Translations under genes and position numbers: made by a program
From: Gemmatimonadaceae bacterium
GTDB lineage: Bacteria > Gemmatimonadota > Gemmatimonadetes > Gemmatimonadales > Gemmatimonadaceae
Reading direction: 5' to 3'
Assembly (NCBI GenBank): GCA_036504815.1
Contig: DASXUN010000021.1
Span: 186,001-250,000 of the forward strand
Length of the DNA: 64,000 nt
Part shown: piece after piece, positions 7,637 to 15,731 of the stretch
Numbering within the stretch: position 1 is the first letter of the stretch
Layout: every line of letters starts with the position of its first letter
Notes under the pieces: model-generated
Seen by the model: the letters and a program-made list of their open reading frames with translations, nothing else
What the model was told of the DNA's origin: nothing
Databases searched by the model: none

Positions 7637-8242
7637 ATGCCCACGTTCGCCCCCTCTCGTTCGCGTCATCCCAGCCCGCGTGCCGCCCGTTACGATCCGG
7701 TGCCACGGTCAGCGGCCGAAGACATTGCGTTCGGCCAGTTCGACTCGCCACTCGGCATCGTGCTGCTCGGGGTCACGGCGCGCGGCATTCGCTATCTCGC
7801 GCTCGGCGATTCGGCCGCGGCGCTTGAGCGCGAGATGCGCGCCGCCCTGCCCTGGGCGTCGTTCAGCCGCACGCTGTCCGTGCCGGACGAATGGCACGAG
7901 GAGATCACGCGGCGGCTGGCCGGCGCGGCGGCGCACACCCCCCTGCCGCTGCACACGAACGGCACGCCGTTCGAAGAATCCGTCTGGGCGGTGCTGCGTC
8001 GCATCCCGCGCGGCGAGCGGCGCACCTATCAGCAGCTCGCCGCCGAGATTGGCCGTCCCACGGCCGTGCGAGCGGTCGCCCAGGCGTGCGCGCACAACAA
8101 CGTCGCCGTGCTGATTCCGTGCCATCGCGTCGTGCGGGCGGATGGCACGCTCGGCGGCTACCGGTGGGGGGTTGATCGCAAGCAGACGCTGCTCGACGCG
8201 GAACGCACACCGGCTGAAACTTCCGCGTCCCGGGATACGTAG
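7637..8242 (+). CDS. ogt: Methylated-DNA-protein cysteine methyltransferase
   Basis: 201 residues. The suicide DNA-repair protein takes the alkyl group from O6-alkylguanine onto its own cysteine. The active site IPCHRVV (about residue 160) is followed by the GGYRWG loop; the DNA-binding helix-turn-helix is TYQQLAAEIGRPTAVRAVAQA. An N-terminal alpha/beta domain (FDSPLGIVLLGVTARGIRYLAL) is present. The first ~25 residues are Arg/Pro-rich and poorly conserved in style, so a later start is possible. No AraC-type Ada domain is present, so this is the stand-alone Ogt type, or the C-terminal half of an Ada-like protein. Confidence 0.93.
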   Translation: MPTFAPSRSRHPSPRAARYDPVPRSAAEDIAFGQFDSPLGIVLLGVTARGIRYLALGDSAAALEREMRAALPWASFSRTLSVPDEWHEEITRRLAGAAAHTPLPLHTNGTPFEESVWAVLRRIPRGERRTYQQLAAEIGRPTAVRAVAQACAHNNVAVLIPCHRVVRADGTLGGYRWGVDRKQTLLDAERTPAETSASRDT

Positions 8243-8277
8243 TAGTTCATCGAAGCGAGTTGCGTCGCCCAATCGCC

Positions 8278-8316
8278 CGCGCCCGGCCATCCACCCGATG
8301 CCGGGCGCGTGTTCTT
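8278..8316 (+). terminator. Intrinsic terminator-like hairpin after ogt
   Basis: Perfect 10-bp stem CGCGCCCGGC / GCCGGGCGCG with a 12-nt loop, followed by TGTTCTT, 36 bases after the ogt stop. Confidence 0.6.
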
Positions 8317-8411
8317 GCCCCTCGGCGCGTGGATTGGATGAGGCAACGGTCAGTGCCGCAGGATAGTATATATTTGCCCGCCGCCATCGACCGTCTGCCA
8401 TCACTCGCCCC

Positions 8412-9383
8412 GTGCTAGATCTCTCCAAGCTCCACCCCGGTGACCGCGTCCAACACGAGCTGTTGGTGCTCGATCGCGCCGACAAGGAGACCCGCGATGG
8501 CAAGCCGTTCGCGCGCCTGACGCTCGGCAACTCCACCGGACGCATCGAGACGGCGCCCGTCTGGTCCGAACAGCTCCCGTGGGTGGCCGGCGCCGAGAAG
8601 GGCAAGATCGTGCAGGCCATCGGCACGGTGGGTGAATATCAGGGCAAGCGCCAGCTCACGCTGACGGCGCCGCTGCGCGTCCTTCCGGCATCGGCCGCCA
8701 GTGCGGAGCAGTTTCTGCCGCGGGTCGCGCGCCGGACAGAGGAGCTCTGGGCGTGGATCGATCAGCAGCGTGCCACGCTCGCCTCCACGTCGCTGCGGAC
8801 GGTGCTTGACCTCTTCTTCGCCGATGATGTGTTTCGCCAGGAGTTCGAGCGCGCCCCCGGTTCGACCAGCGGGCATCACGCACAGGTCGGCGGACTGCTG
8901 CTGCACAGCATCGAAGTCGCCACGATTGCGCAGGGCATCGCCCGCACGATGCACGCCAACGTGGAACTCGTCACCGTGGCCGCGTTGCTGCACGACGTCG
9001 GCAAGGTGGAGTCATATCACGTCAGCCCCGCCGGCTTCGGCCACACCACGGCCGGGCACCTTCTGGGCCACATCGTGCTCGGCACGATGATGCTCGACCG
9101 GCGCCTGCGCACCCTGCCCCCGGGCACCATCACGCCCGACCAGGAACTCGAACTGCAGCACTTCATTCAGTCGCATCACGGATCGCTCGAGTTCGGCGCT
9201 GCCGTGCCACCGATGACGCTTGAAGCGGAAATCCTGCACTGGGCCGACCAGGCCTCGGCAAAGGCCGCCGATGTCACGGACACGCTGGCGAACGATGAGC
9301 ATTTCGGGGACGACGCGTTCACCCTCAAGCGGCCTTGGCCCGTACAGAAACGGCTCTGGCGCCGGCCGCACGGATGGGAGTAA
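8412..9383 (+). CDS. OB-fold/HD-domain 3'-5' exoribonuclease (YhaM family)
   Basis: 323 residues from GTG 8412. An OB-type nucleic-acid-binding domain occupies residues ~10-95 (VLDRADKETRDGKPFARLTL, IVQAIGTVGEYQGKRQLTL). An HD phosphohydrolase domain follows at ~155-310 with the metal ligands HHAQVGGLLLHS, ALLHDVGK, HLLGHIVLG and the closing WADQASAK. This order and length match Bacillus YhaM/Cbf1, which trims RNA and single-stranded DNA from the 3' end with Mn2+. The next gene begins inside its last codons, suggesting coupled translation. Confidence 0.88.
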   Translation: MLDLSKLHPGDRVQHELLVLDRADKETRDGKPFARLTLGNSTGRIETAPVWSEQLPWVAGAEKGKIVQAIGTVGEYQGKRQLTLTAPLRVLPASAASAEQFLPRVARRTEELWAWIDQQRATLASTSLRTVLDLFFADDVFRQEFERAPGSTSGHHAQVGGLLLHSIEVATIAQGIARTMHANVELVTVAALLHDVGKVESYHVSPAGFGHTTAGHLLGHIVLGTMMLDRRLRTLPPGTITPDQELELQHFIQSHHGSLEFGAAVPPMTLEAEILHWADQASAKAADVTDTLANDEHFGDDAFTLKRPWPVQKRLWRRPHGWE

Positions 9384-10588
9384 TCTCCCAGGGGTCCGAC
9401 GGAGACAGGCACCCGCAACGCTGGCGCATGCTGGCGTTGCTGTCGGTATCGCAGTTGCTCGGCATGTCGCTGTGGTTCGCCGGCAGCGCCGTGGCGCCGC
9501 AGTTGCAGCGGGCCTGGCAATTGGATGGCGCCGAGGTGGCGTGGCTCACCATTGCGGTGCAGCTGGGGTTTGTCGCGGGAACGGCGCTGTCGGCGCTGCT
9601 GAATCTCGCGGATGTCGTGCCCGCCCGCACGCTCTTTGCGGCGTCAGCGTTCAGCGGCGCCCTGTTCCACGCGGGCCTCGCCGTGGCTGATGGCCTGCCA
9701 TGGGCATTGACCTCGCGCTTTCTCGCCGGTGCCTGCCTCGCCGGAGTGTACCCGCCCGCGATGAAGATGACGAGCACCTGGTTCCGCGAGCGGCGCGGGC
9801 TCGCCGTCGGGACCATCGTCGGCGCGCTGACCGTCGGCAAGGCGGGGCCGTATCTCATTGGCGCCCTCCCCGGCACCACCGTCCCGGCGCTCGTTGCCAT
9901 GAGTTCGCTGAGCGCCGTGGCTGCTGCGTTATTGATCTGGTTCGGATACACCGACGGTCCCTATCACTTCCCGTCGCGCCCGTTCACCTGGACCCTTGCT
10001 CGCAGCGTGGTGCGCGAGGTCCGCTGGCGCCACGCCACCGGCGGATATCTCGGCCACATGACCGAGCTCTACGCGTACTGGACGTGGATTCCGGCCTTCG
10101 TCGCGGCCAGCATCGCCGGGAGTCCGCACACCGTGGCGCCTGCCGCCACGCGCATCTCGGCCGTCATCGGGTTTGTCATCATCGCCGTGGGAGGCGCGGG
10201 CTGCGTGTGGGGCGGCGCCGTGGCCGATCGCATTGGGCGCGCGCGACTCGTGACCATCGCCATGGCCGTCAGCGGTGCGGCCTGTGCGCTGATCGGCCTG
10301 CTGTTCGGTCACTCCTTGTGGCTGCTGACACCCGTCGCGCTGGTCTGGGGCTTCTTCATCATTGCCGACAGCGCGCAATTCAGCGTGCTCGTCACCGAGA
10401 GCGTCCCGGCGCATGCCGTCGGTACCGCACTCACGTTGCAGGTGTCGCTCGGGTTTCTGCTCACGACCATCACCATTCAGGTGGTGCCGATCATCGTGCG
10501 CATCCTCGGCTGGCCGTGGGCATTTGCCTTTCTCGCTGCCGGTCCGGCGCTTGGCATCTGGAGCATTCGACGGCTCCGCACCGACTGA
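9374..10588 (+). CDS. Major facilitator superfamily transporter
   Basis: 404 residues from ATG 9374, overlapping the upstream stop by 10 nt. About twelve membrane helices are visible: LLSVSQLLGMSLWFAGSAVA first, then AVQLGFVAGTALSALLNLAD, the substrate-path helix LAGACLAGVYPPAMKM, and a second half with GGAVADRIGRARLVTIAMAV, which carries the A-motif-like loop DRIGRAR. It looks like the group of MFS proteins annotated near nitrate/cyanate-type carriers. The substrate cannot be read from sequence. Pairing with YhaM is probably only positional. Confidence 0.85.
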   Translation: MGVISQGSDGDRHPQRWRMLALLSVSQLLGMSLWFAGSAVAPQLQRAWQLDGAEVAWLTIAVQLGFVAGTALSALLNLADVVPARTLFAASAFSGALFHAGLAVADGLPWALTSRFLAGACLAGVYPPAMKMTSTWFRERRGLAVGTIVGALTVGKAGPYLIGALPGTTVPALVAMSSLSAVAAALLIWFGYTDGPYHFPSRPFTWTLARSVVREVRWRHATGGYLGHMTELYAYWTWIPAFVAASIAGSPHTVAPAATRISAVIGFVIIAVGGAGCVWGGAVADRIGRARLVTIAMAVSGAACALIGLLFGHSLWLLTPVALVWGFFIIADSAQFSVLVTESVPAHAVGTALTLQVSLGFLLTTITIQVVPIIVRILGWPWAFAFLAAGPALGIWSIRRLRTD

Positions 10589-10614
10589 CTGGTTGCGCCT
10601 TTGCTCGGATGATT

Positions 10615-10660
10615 CCGGCGGAAACACGCGCATCAGCGCCGTCCGCCGGATAGCCGTTTT
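10615..10660 (+). terminator. Hairpin with T-run after MFS gene
   Basis: CCGGCGG (10615-10621) pairs with CCGCCGG (10643-10649). A GTTTT stretch follows at 10656-10660. The loop is long, about 21 nt, so this is only a moderate candidate. Confidence 0.4.
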
Positions 10661-10707
10661 AGTAGATTGAGAGTGGCCCCACCGGCATCATCCAACCCGA
10701 AGGCCCC

Positions 10708-12228
10708 ATGACCGTCATCAAGCAGGACGATTTCATCCAGAGCATACACGACGCTCTGCAGCACATCTCCTACTTCCATCCCGTCGATTACATCAAGGCG
10801 CTCGGCGAAGCCTACACGCTCGAGCAGGGACCCGCGGCCAAGGACGCGATCGCGCAGATCCTCACCAACTCGCGCATGTGCGCCGAAGGCCATCGCCCCA
10901 TCTGTCAGGACACGGGTGTCGTCGTGGTCTTCCTGAAGGTCGGCATGGACGTGAAGTGGGACGCCACCTTGAGCGTCACCGACATGGTCAACGAGGGGGT
11001 GCGCCGCGCGTACCTGCAGCCCGACAACGTGCTGCGCGCGTCCATTCTCGCCGATCCGGCGTTCACGCGAAAGAACACGCGCGACAACACGCCGGCCGTC
11101 GTGCACTACGAGATTGTCCCGGGCGACAAGGTTGAGGTGAAGGTCGCCGCCAAGGGTGGCGGCTCGGAGAACAAGTCCAAGTTCGCCATGCTCAACCCCA
11201 GCGATTCCATCGTCGATTGGGTGCTCAAGACCGTCCCGTTGATGGGCGCCGGCTGGTGTCCGCCCGGCATCCTCGGCATCGGCATTGGCGGCACCGCCGA
11301 GAAGGCGATGATCATGGCCAAGGAATCGTTGATGGATCACATCGACATGGCGCAGCTCAAGGCGCGCGGCCCGAAGACCAAGATCGAGGAACTGCGCATC
11401 GAGCTCTTCGACAAGGTCAACGCCCTTGGCATCGGGGCGCAGGGCCTGGGTGGCCTGTCCACCGTGCTCGACATCAAGATCTACGACTATCCCACGCACG
11501 CCGCGTCGCTTCCGATTGCGATGATCCCGAACTGCGCCGCCACGCGTCACATCAGCTTCACGCTCGACGGCTCCGGCGCGGCGCACCTGCCGGTGCCCAA
11601 GCTCAGCGACTGGCCGGACGTCACCTGGGCGCCCGATCTCAATGCCAAGTCGGTGAACCTCGACGCACTCACGCCCACCGAAGTTCAATCGTGGAAGACG
11701 GGCGACCGTCTGCTGCTCAACGGCAAGCTGCTCACCGGCCGTGATGCCGCCCACAAGAAGATCGCCGACCTCTTCGCCGCCGGCGCCCCGCTGCCCGAGG
11801 GCGTCGATTTCACCAATCGCGTGATCTACTACGTCGGCCCCGTTGATCCCGTGCGTGACGAAGTGGTCGGCCCGGCGGGTCCCACGACGTCGACCCGCAT
11901 GGACAAGTACACCGAGATGATGCTCGCCAAGACGGGACTCATCGGAATGGTCGGCAAGTCCGAGCGCGGTCCCGCCGGCATCGAGGCCATTCGCAAGCAC
12001 AAGGCCGCGTATCTCATGGCCGTCGGTGGCGCGGCCTATCTGGTCGCAAAAGCCATTCGCAAGTCGCGCGTCGTCGCGTTCAAGGAACTCGGCATGGAAG
12101 CGATCTACGAGTTCGAAGTGGAGAACATGCCGGTGACGGTGGCCGTGGATAGCGCAGGCAACAACGTCCACGAAAGCGGCCCGAGGGAATGGCAAGAGAA
12201 GATTCGCGCGTTGCCCGTGCTCGTGTAG
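10708..12228 (+). CDS. Fumarate hydratase class I (Fe-S dependent)
   Basis: 506 residues, one chain carrying both the N-terminal (alpha) and C-terminal (beta) hydro-lyase domains, as in E. coli FumA/FumB. It hydrates fumarate to malate in the citric acid cycle using an oxygen-sensitive [4Fe-4S] cluster. Cluster cysteines are visible at RMCAEGHRPICQDTG (about residue 55), GAGWCPPGILGIGIGGT (~190) and in PNCAATRHISF (~275). The beta half has VGPAGPTTSTRMDKY and GMVGKSERGP, which bind substrate. It has its own terminator and no operon partner. Confidence 0.93.
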   Translation: MTVIKQDDFIQSIHDALQHISYFHPVDYIKALGEAYTLEQGPAAKDAIAQILTNSRMCAEGHRPICQDTGVVVVFLKVGMDVKWDATLSVTDMVNEGVRRAYLQPDNVLRASILADPAFTRKNTRDNTPAVVHYEIVPGDKVEVKVAAKGGGSENKSKFAMLNPSDSIVDWVLKTVPLMGAGWCPPGILGIGIGGTAEKAMIMAKESLMDHIDMAQLKARGPKTKIEELRIELFDKVNALGIGAQGLGGLSTVLDIKIYDYPTHAASLPIAMIPNCAATRHISFTLDGSGAAHLPVPKLSDWPDVTWAPDLNAKSVNLDALTPTEVQSWKTGDRLLLNGKLLTGRDAAHKKIADLFAAGAPLPEGVDFTNRVIYYVGPVDPVRDEVVGPAGPTTSTRMDKYTEMMLAKTGLIGMVGKSERGPAGIEAIRKHKAAYLMAVGGAAYLVAKAIRKSRVVAFKELGMEAIYEFEVENMPVTVAVDSAGNNVHESGPREWQEKIRALPVLV

Positions 12229-12246
12229 CAGACCAGGGTGAGCAGC

Positions 12247-12284
12247 GAAGCGCCGGCTTTCGTCAGCCGGCGCTTCGTCTTTTC
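12247..12284 (+). terminator. Intrinsic terminator after fumarase
   Basis: A 12-bp perfect stem GAAGCGCCGGCT / AGCCGGCGCTTC with a 6-nt loop, followed by GTCTTTTC. Confidence 0.85.
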
Positions 12285-12541
12285 GGTCATCTTGTCCGAT
12301 ACGAGTCAGTTGCTCGGTATTCTGGAACGCTCGAACGCGCAGAGATCGATGGTCCGTTGACGAATTATCGATGACGACAGTCGCTTTCGCTTTAACCTAT
12401 TAGATATCAAAGACTTACATGTCAATCCTTCCGATCGCCACATTCTTTGAAGGGGGGCTTCCAGTGGTGGTTACATTTATCACATAGCTGGTGCAGGCCC
12501 CCCGCGCAGGCTGGCATTCCCGATTGTCCCTCGGAGTTGTA
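12285..12541. other. AT-richer spacer and possible leader before zinc-ribbon gene
   Basis: About 257 bases without a convincing gene. The first part is AT-richer than its surroundings (TTTAACCTATTAGATATCAAAG near 12400). A possible leader hairpin follows: GGGGGGC at 12452-12458 pairs with GCCCCCC at 12497-12503, with an inner CCAG/CTGG pair at 12461 and 12488. CGGAG at 12531-12535 serves as ribosome-binding site for ATG 12542. A promoter probably lies in the AT-rich part, but I cannot fix its boxes. Confidence 0.4.
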
Positions 12542-12751
12542 ATGCGTAAGCCCCGTCCGAACTCGTTCAACCCGGCGCAGGCGCTGAACCTCATCGCCAA
12601 CGACCGCAACGGCCACCCTCTTAGCTGCCCGTCGTGCTCAGGCGACATCGAGCGCGACCCGTCCCAGGTGCCTCCGCCTCCGCGGAGTCACGTCACCCTG
12701 AAGTGCACCAACTGCGGGCGCTTCGCCCGCTACATCGCCGGCGCGGCCTAA
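12542..12751 (+). CDS. Small zinc-ribbon protein
   Basis: 69 residues from ATG 12542; an upstream in-frame ATG at 12491 would cut into the possible leader hairpin. CPSC (about residue 29) and CTNC (~56) form a classical two-knuckle zinc ribbon. The N-terminus is basic (MRKPRPNSFNPAQALNLIA). The cold-shock gene follows in the same direction after 147 bases, so the protein may also act on nucleic acid. The family is not recognised. Confidence 0.6.
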   Translation: MRKPRPNSFNPAQALNLIANDRNGHPLSCPSCSGDIERDPSQVPPPPRSHVTLKCTNCGRFARYIAGAA

Positions 12752-12774
12752 GCCCCGGCAGCAGGAGACACACC

Positions 12775-12898
12775 AGACCAGTACCGTCCGCCGGGTCTCT
12801 CCATTACCAATACGCGGTCGCTGCAACGACCCCGCTCGGCATGGGCCGAGTGGGCGCCGCGTATCTTCGTTCGCCCCAGAGAGGGAGAGGTCGGTTTC
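12775..12898 (+). promoter_or_regulatory. Structured 5' leader of the first cold-shock gene
   Basis: Upstream of the csp ATG, AGACC (12775) can pair with GGTCT (12794). Downstream lies a three-stem arrangement: ATACGC (12810-12815) with GCGTAT (12859-12864) encloses GGTCG/CGACC (12816-12820 with 12827-12831) and CTCGGC/GCCGAG (12835-12840 with 12845-12850). The GAGAGGGAGAGG ribosome-binding region follows. E. coli cspA is controlled by a temperature-sensing leader, so a similar role is plausible, but the structure itself differs and is only a paper fold. Confidence 0.5.
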
Positions 12899-13105
12899 AT
12901 GTCACGCATTACGGGCACCGTGAAGTGGTTCAACGACGCGAAGGGCTTCGGCTTCATCTCGCGTGAAGGCGGGCCGGACGTTTTCGTCCACTACAGCGCC
13001 ATCTCCTCGAGCGGCTTCAAGTCGCTGGCGGAAGGAGACCAGGTGGAGTTTGAGATCGTGCAGGGCCAGAAGGGCCCGCAGGCGAACGAAGTCATCAAGC
13101 TCTAG
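12899..13105 (+). CDS. Cold-shock protein (CspA family)
   Basis: 68 residues, a single OB-fold cold-shock domain of normal length. RNP1 is KGFGFIS and RNP2 is VFVHYSAI; the protein binds single-stranded RNA/DNA and melts mRNA structure. The C-terminus ([20 protein letters not shown]) is typical. It has a strong terminator and a structured leader, and a paralogue lies at 30210-30422. Confidence 0.95.
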   Translation: MSRITGTVKWFNDAKGFGFISREGGPDVFVHYSAISSSGFKSLAEGDQVEFEIVQGQKGPQANEVIKL

Positions 13106-13125
13106 GCACCACGGTGCGACGCGAG

Positions 13126-13160
13126 AGGCCCCGGCGACAATGCCGGGGCCTTTCCCTTTT
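13126..13160 (+). terminator. Intrinsic terminator after csp
   Basis: AGGCCCCGGC (13126-13135) pairs with GCCGGGGCCT (13142-13151), followed by TTCCCTTTT. Confidence 0.85.
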
Positions 13161-13185
13161 CCTTCACCACGTGCAACTGTTCTCC

Positions 13186-13917
13186 ATGCGACGCCTTTTC
13201 CTCGCCGTGCTCGCGTGGTGCGCTGCGCTTCCGGCGTCGGCTCAGACGGACACGACGGCGGCCCACGCGACCTTCCGCATCACGCCGCTCCGGCCGGTGG
13301 AGACCCTGCGCGCCGAAGCACTGTCCCTCTCGCCGCCAGCCGGCCTTACCGGGGCGAAAGCCGCCGACCTGGTGGAGCTCGTCACCCTCGATTCGACGAT
13401 ACAGCTCGAGATTCGCTACGCGACCACGAACAACTTCATGGGCGCGGCCATGTACTCGCAGGCCCGTGCGTTCCTGCAGCGCCCGGCCGCCGAGGCGCTG
13501 GTGCGCGCCCACCGGGCGCTCGCTCGCGAAGGGTTCGGATTGCGCATCCACGATGCCTACCGCCCGTGGTACGTGACGTGGATGTTCTGGGAGGCCACCC
13601 CTGATTCGCAGCGAACGTTCGTGGCGAATCCCGCCACTGGCTCGCGACACAACCGCGGCGCGGCGGTGGACCTCACGCTGTACGACCGGAGGACCGGCCG
13701 TGCCGTGCGCATGCCCAGCGGATACGATGAGTTCACCGAGCGTGCGTACGCGGAGTATCCCGGTGGCACCGCGGCCGAACGGGAACGGCGCGCGCTCCTG
13801 CGCCGGTACATGGAAGCCGAGGGATTCGTCGTGAATCCCACCGAGTGGTGGCACTTCGACTACCGCGGCTGGCGGGATTATCCCGTGCTCAACACCCCGT
13901 TCGAGCGGATGCGGTAG
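13186..13917 (+). CDS. Exported D-Ala-D-Ala dipeptidase (VanX/DdpX family, M15)
   Basis: 243 residues from ATG 13186, giving the signal peptide RRLFLAVLAWCAALPASAQ; an ATG at 13114 lies in the csp terminator. The zinc site and catalytic motifs of M15D are present: SRHNRGAAVDLTL (about residue 153), with H and D ligands, and EWWHFDYRGW (~220), with catalytic Glu and third ligand His. IRYATTNNFMG and LRIHDAYRPW are also family hallmarks. It hydrolyses D-Ala-D-Ala in the periplasm for peptidoglycan recycling. No vanH, vanA or regulator neighbours are seen, so vancomycin resistance is not implied. Confidence 0.9.
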   Translation: MRRLFLAVLAWCAALPASAQTDTTAAHATFRITPLRPVETLRAEALSLSPPAGLTGAKAADLVELVTLDSTIQLEIRYATTNNFMGAAMYSQARAFLQRPAAEALVRAHRALAREGFGLRIHDAYRPWYVTWMFWEATPDSQRTFVANPATGSRHNRGAAVDLTLYDRRTGRAVRMPSGYDEFTERAYAEYPGGTAAERERRALLRRYMEAEGFVVNPTEWWHFDYRGWRDYPVLNTPFERMR

Positions 13918-13924
13918 CGCTGGT

Positions 13925-14096
13925 CTTCTTCACCACGGAGACACGGAGAACTACCAGAGGGCCACGGAGAACTGGCACAACCAGGATAACGACATCGCGC
14001 CACGCAATGCATCGCGTGGCGCGCGCTGTTATCCAAGGAAGTTGGTCTTCTCCGTGGCCCTCAGGCTGTGCTCCGTGTCTCCGTGGTGAAGAAGGC
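13925..14096. repeat. Palindromic CACGGAG repeat, copy 2
   Basis: Same architecture as copy 1: CTTCTTCACCACGGAGACACGG at the left end and CCGTGTCTCCGTGGTGAAGAAG at the right, with central CGCGCCACGCA / TCGCGTGGCGCG. It starts 7 bases after the dipeptidase stop and ends 5 bases before the 3' end of the convergent gene at 14102, so it fills the whole space between two converging genes. Confidence 0.9.
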
Positions 14097-14101
14097 CCGC
14101 G

Positions 14102-14422
14102 TCACGCCGACAGCGGCAGCTCCGTCTGCAGCGCCGACCGACGGCGGCGGCGCGGCGGGGTGGTCGCCGGCGTGACGATCGGCACGGCAACGCCCTGGCC
14201 CGACGGCAGGTCGTTCAGCAGCCGGGCCGTCTGGTCGCGGAAGCGCAGCGTGGCCAGCGGCACGGCATGCCGCCCGGCCTTCTGCGCCAGGAACCGGTGC
14301 ACCTCGCTCAGCGCATCCGCCGGCAGCAGGCGGACGAGCGGGTGTCCCTCCACGAGGTTGCGCAGCCGCGGCAGGTCGCGGCTCGCCATCGCGTCACACA
14401 GGGAGTCCAGGTACGTCAGCAT
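14102..14422 (-). CDS. Small hypothetical protein
   Basis: 106 residues. ATG 14422 is chosen because GGAGG precedes it by 6 bases; an ATG at 14452 lacks such a site. The N-terminal half looks helical (LTYLDSLCDAMASRDLPRLRNLVEGHPLV), followed by a mixed segment and a basic stretch RRRRR near the C-terminus. It lies downstream of the NrtR-like gene in the same direction after 111 bases. I do not recognise a family. Confidence 0.5.
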   Translation of the reverse strand: MLTYLDSLCDAMASRDLPRLRNLVEGHPLVRLLPADALSEVHRFLAQKAGRHAVPLATLRFRDQTARLLNDLPSGQGVAVPIVTPATTPPRRRRRSALQTELPLSA

Positions 14423-14533
14423 CGCGGCCTCCGTTTTGTTCCTTAGACACACTCTGCTACTAATACGTTTACCCGCGAGGGCCCGTTGAGTGCCACCGTT
14501 TTCGCGCCGACCGGTCCCGATGGTTGCGTCGCG

Positions 14534-15196
14534 CTACCGGCCCAGCAGGTCGAACCGCACGCTCCGGTGCCCGCCGCGATGCTTGCGCGGCGCGTAGCGG
14601 AAGAGCTGGGCGGGACGCCCGCGCCCCTCACTGCGCCACTCGTCCGTCGGGGCCACGAGATATGCCGCCTGCAGGGCCCGCCGGAAACTGGCCTTGTGCA
14701 GCCGGCGGCCCAGCAGCAGTTCGTACGCCTGCTGCAACTCGCTGAGGGTGAACGCGGCCGCCAGCAGGCGGAAGGCCACGGGCGCACTGTCCATGTGCAG
14801 GCGCAGCGTCTCCAGCGCCGCGGCGGCCATCGCCCGCTGGCGCGGCGCCACGGCGGGCAGCGACGGTACGGGATGCCACGCTGCATCGTCCGGGGCTTCG
14901 ACGGTCGGTCCGACCACGCCGATGTACGGCAGCGACAGGGCCGCGCCCGACGGATGGCGTTTCTCGGCGGTCGCCGCGCCCGGCGCCAGCCACGCGACCG
15001 GCAGGCCAAGGATGTCGTGCGCAAGCTCGCGGGCCGTTGACTCGGGTCCTTCGCCCTCAGCGCTCCAGACGTACGGCAGCACCGGGCTCCCGGCGGCCGT
15101 CTTCATCACCAGCACCTGCAGCGTGCCCCCGCGTGCGGAGCACAGCACGAGATCGACGGTGGCGGCGCCGCGACGGCGCGATTTCTTGGCGGACAT
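14534..15196 (-). CDS. NrtR-like regulator (degenerate Nudix plus winged helix)
   Basis: 220 residues from ATG 15196 (MSAKKSRRRGA). Residues ~10-130 have the Nudix fold, but the Nudix box reads GPESTARELAHDILGL, where the metal-binding EE pair is replaced by HD. A winged-helix part follows (AAAFTLSELQQAYELLLGRR, HKASFRRALQAAYL). This combination is that of NrtR, in which an inactive Nudix domain senses ADP-ribose and the winged helix represses NAD genes. No NAD gene is adjacent, so the regulon may be elsewhere. Confidence 0.65.
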   Translation of the reverse strand: MSAKKSRRRGAATVDLVLCSARGGTLQVLVMKTAAGSPVLPYVWSAEGEGPESTARELAHDILGLPVAWLAPGAATAEKRHPSGAALSLPYIGVVGPTVEAPDDAAWHPVPSLPAVAPRQRAMAAAALETLRLHMDSAPVAFRLLAAAFTLSELQQAYELLLGRRLHKASFRRALQAAYLVAPTDEWRSEGRGRPAQLFRYAPRKHRGGHRSVRFDLLGR

Positions 15197-15283
15197 GTCG
15201 CGGGCCAATAAGTAACATTGCGCGACTAATGTCAACAGGTGCCACGTTGGCGCGGTGGCCTGCCGTCCCAGCGGACGGAGTGG

Positions 15284-15562
15284 CTAGTACGTGATCTGCC
15301 CTTGCTTCGTCGTGTCGACGTCGTCCTGCCGCCCGGCCTTGAACAGGAACGCCTCCATGTTGCGCGTCAGGAATTGCCGGGCCTGCGGATCCATCACGTT
15401 CAGGCCGTAGTGGTTGATCAGCATCGTCTGCTGCTTCTTCCACAGCTCCCAGCAGTCCTGGCACGTCCCGTCCAGAATGCGCGCGCCCATGGCGCCGGGA
15501 AACGGCGGCCGCTCGAATCCTTCCTTCTGCTGGCCGCAGCGGGCACAGGTGATCATGGGCAT
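15284..15562 (-). CDS. Fe(II)-trafficking protein, YggX-like, with CxxC pairs
   Basis: 92 residues from ATG 15562, with GGAG 7 bases before it; longer frames upstream are Pro/Arg-rich and unsupported. The core KKQQTMLINHYGLNVMDPQA and RNMEAFLF match the YggX family, which protects Fe-S enzymes and handles ferrous iron. Unlike classical YggX, which keeps one N-terminal cysteine, this one has CARC (residues 5-8) and CQDC (~35), together a likely zinc or iron knuckle. It stands alone, upstream of the NrtR-like gene on the same strand. Confidence 0.75.
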   Translation of the reverse strand: MPMITCARCGQQKEGFERPPFPGAMGARILDGTCQDCWELWKKQQTMLINHYGLNVMDPQARQFLTRNMEAFLFKAGRQDDVDTTKQGQITY

Positions 15563-15731
15563 TGCGATTCTCCGGAAGCAGGATCGAGCGGGGGGCGGCG
15601 GACGAAACCGCCTGTCGGCGCTCCGTACTACCGGGGAATTTACCCGGGCGTCGACAGCATTGGAATCGGCGCCGGCGCACGCCGGGCGTCCGCGGGTACC
15701 ACGTCCGGCATCCGCCGACGAGATTTCGGGC

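Noticed and set aside
13114-13185. Upstream start of the dipeptidase gene
   Set aside because: It lies in the csp terminator and would bury the signal peptide; ATG 13186 is better.
13186-13917. VanX-like gene as a sign of vancomycin resistance
   Set aside because: No vanH, vanA/B ligase or vanRS is present, and the gene has a signal peptide and lone context typical of DdpX-like recycling.
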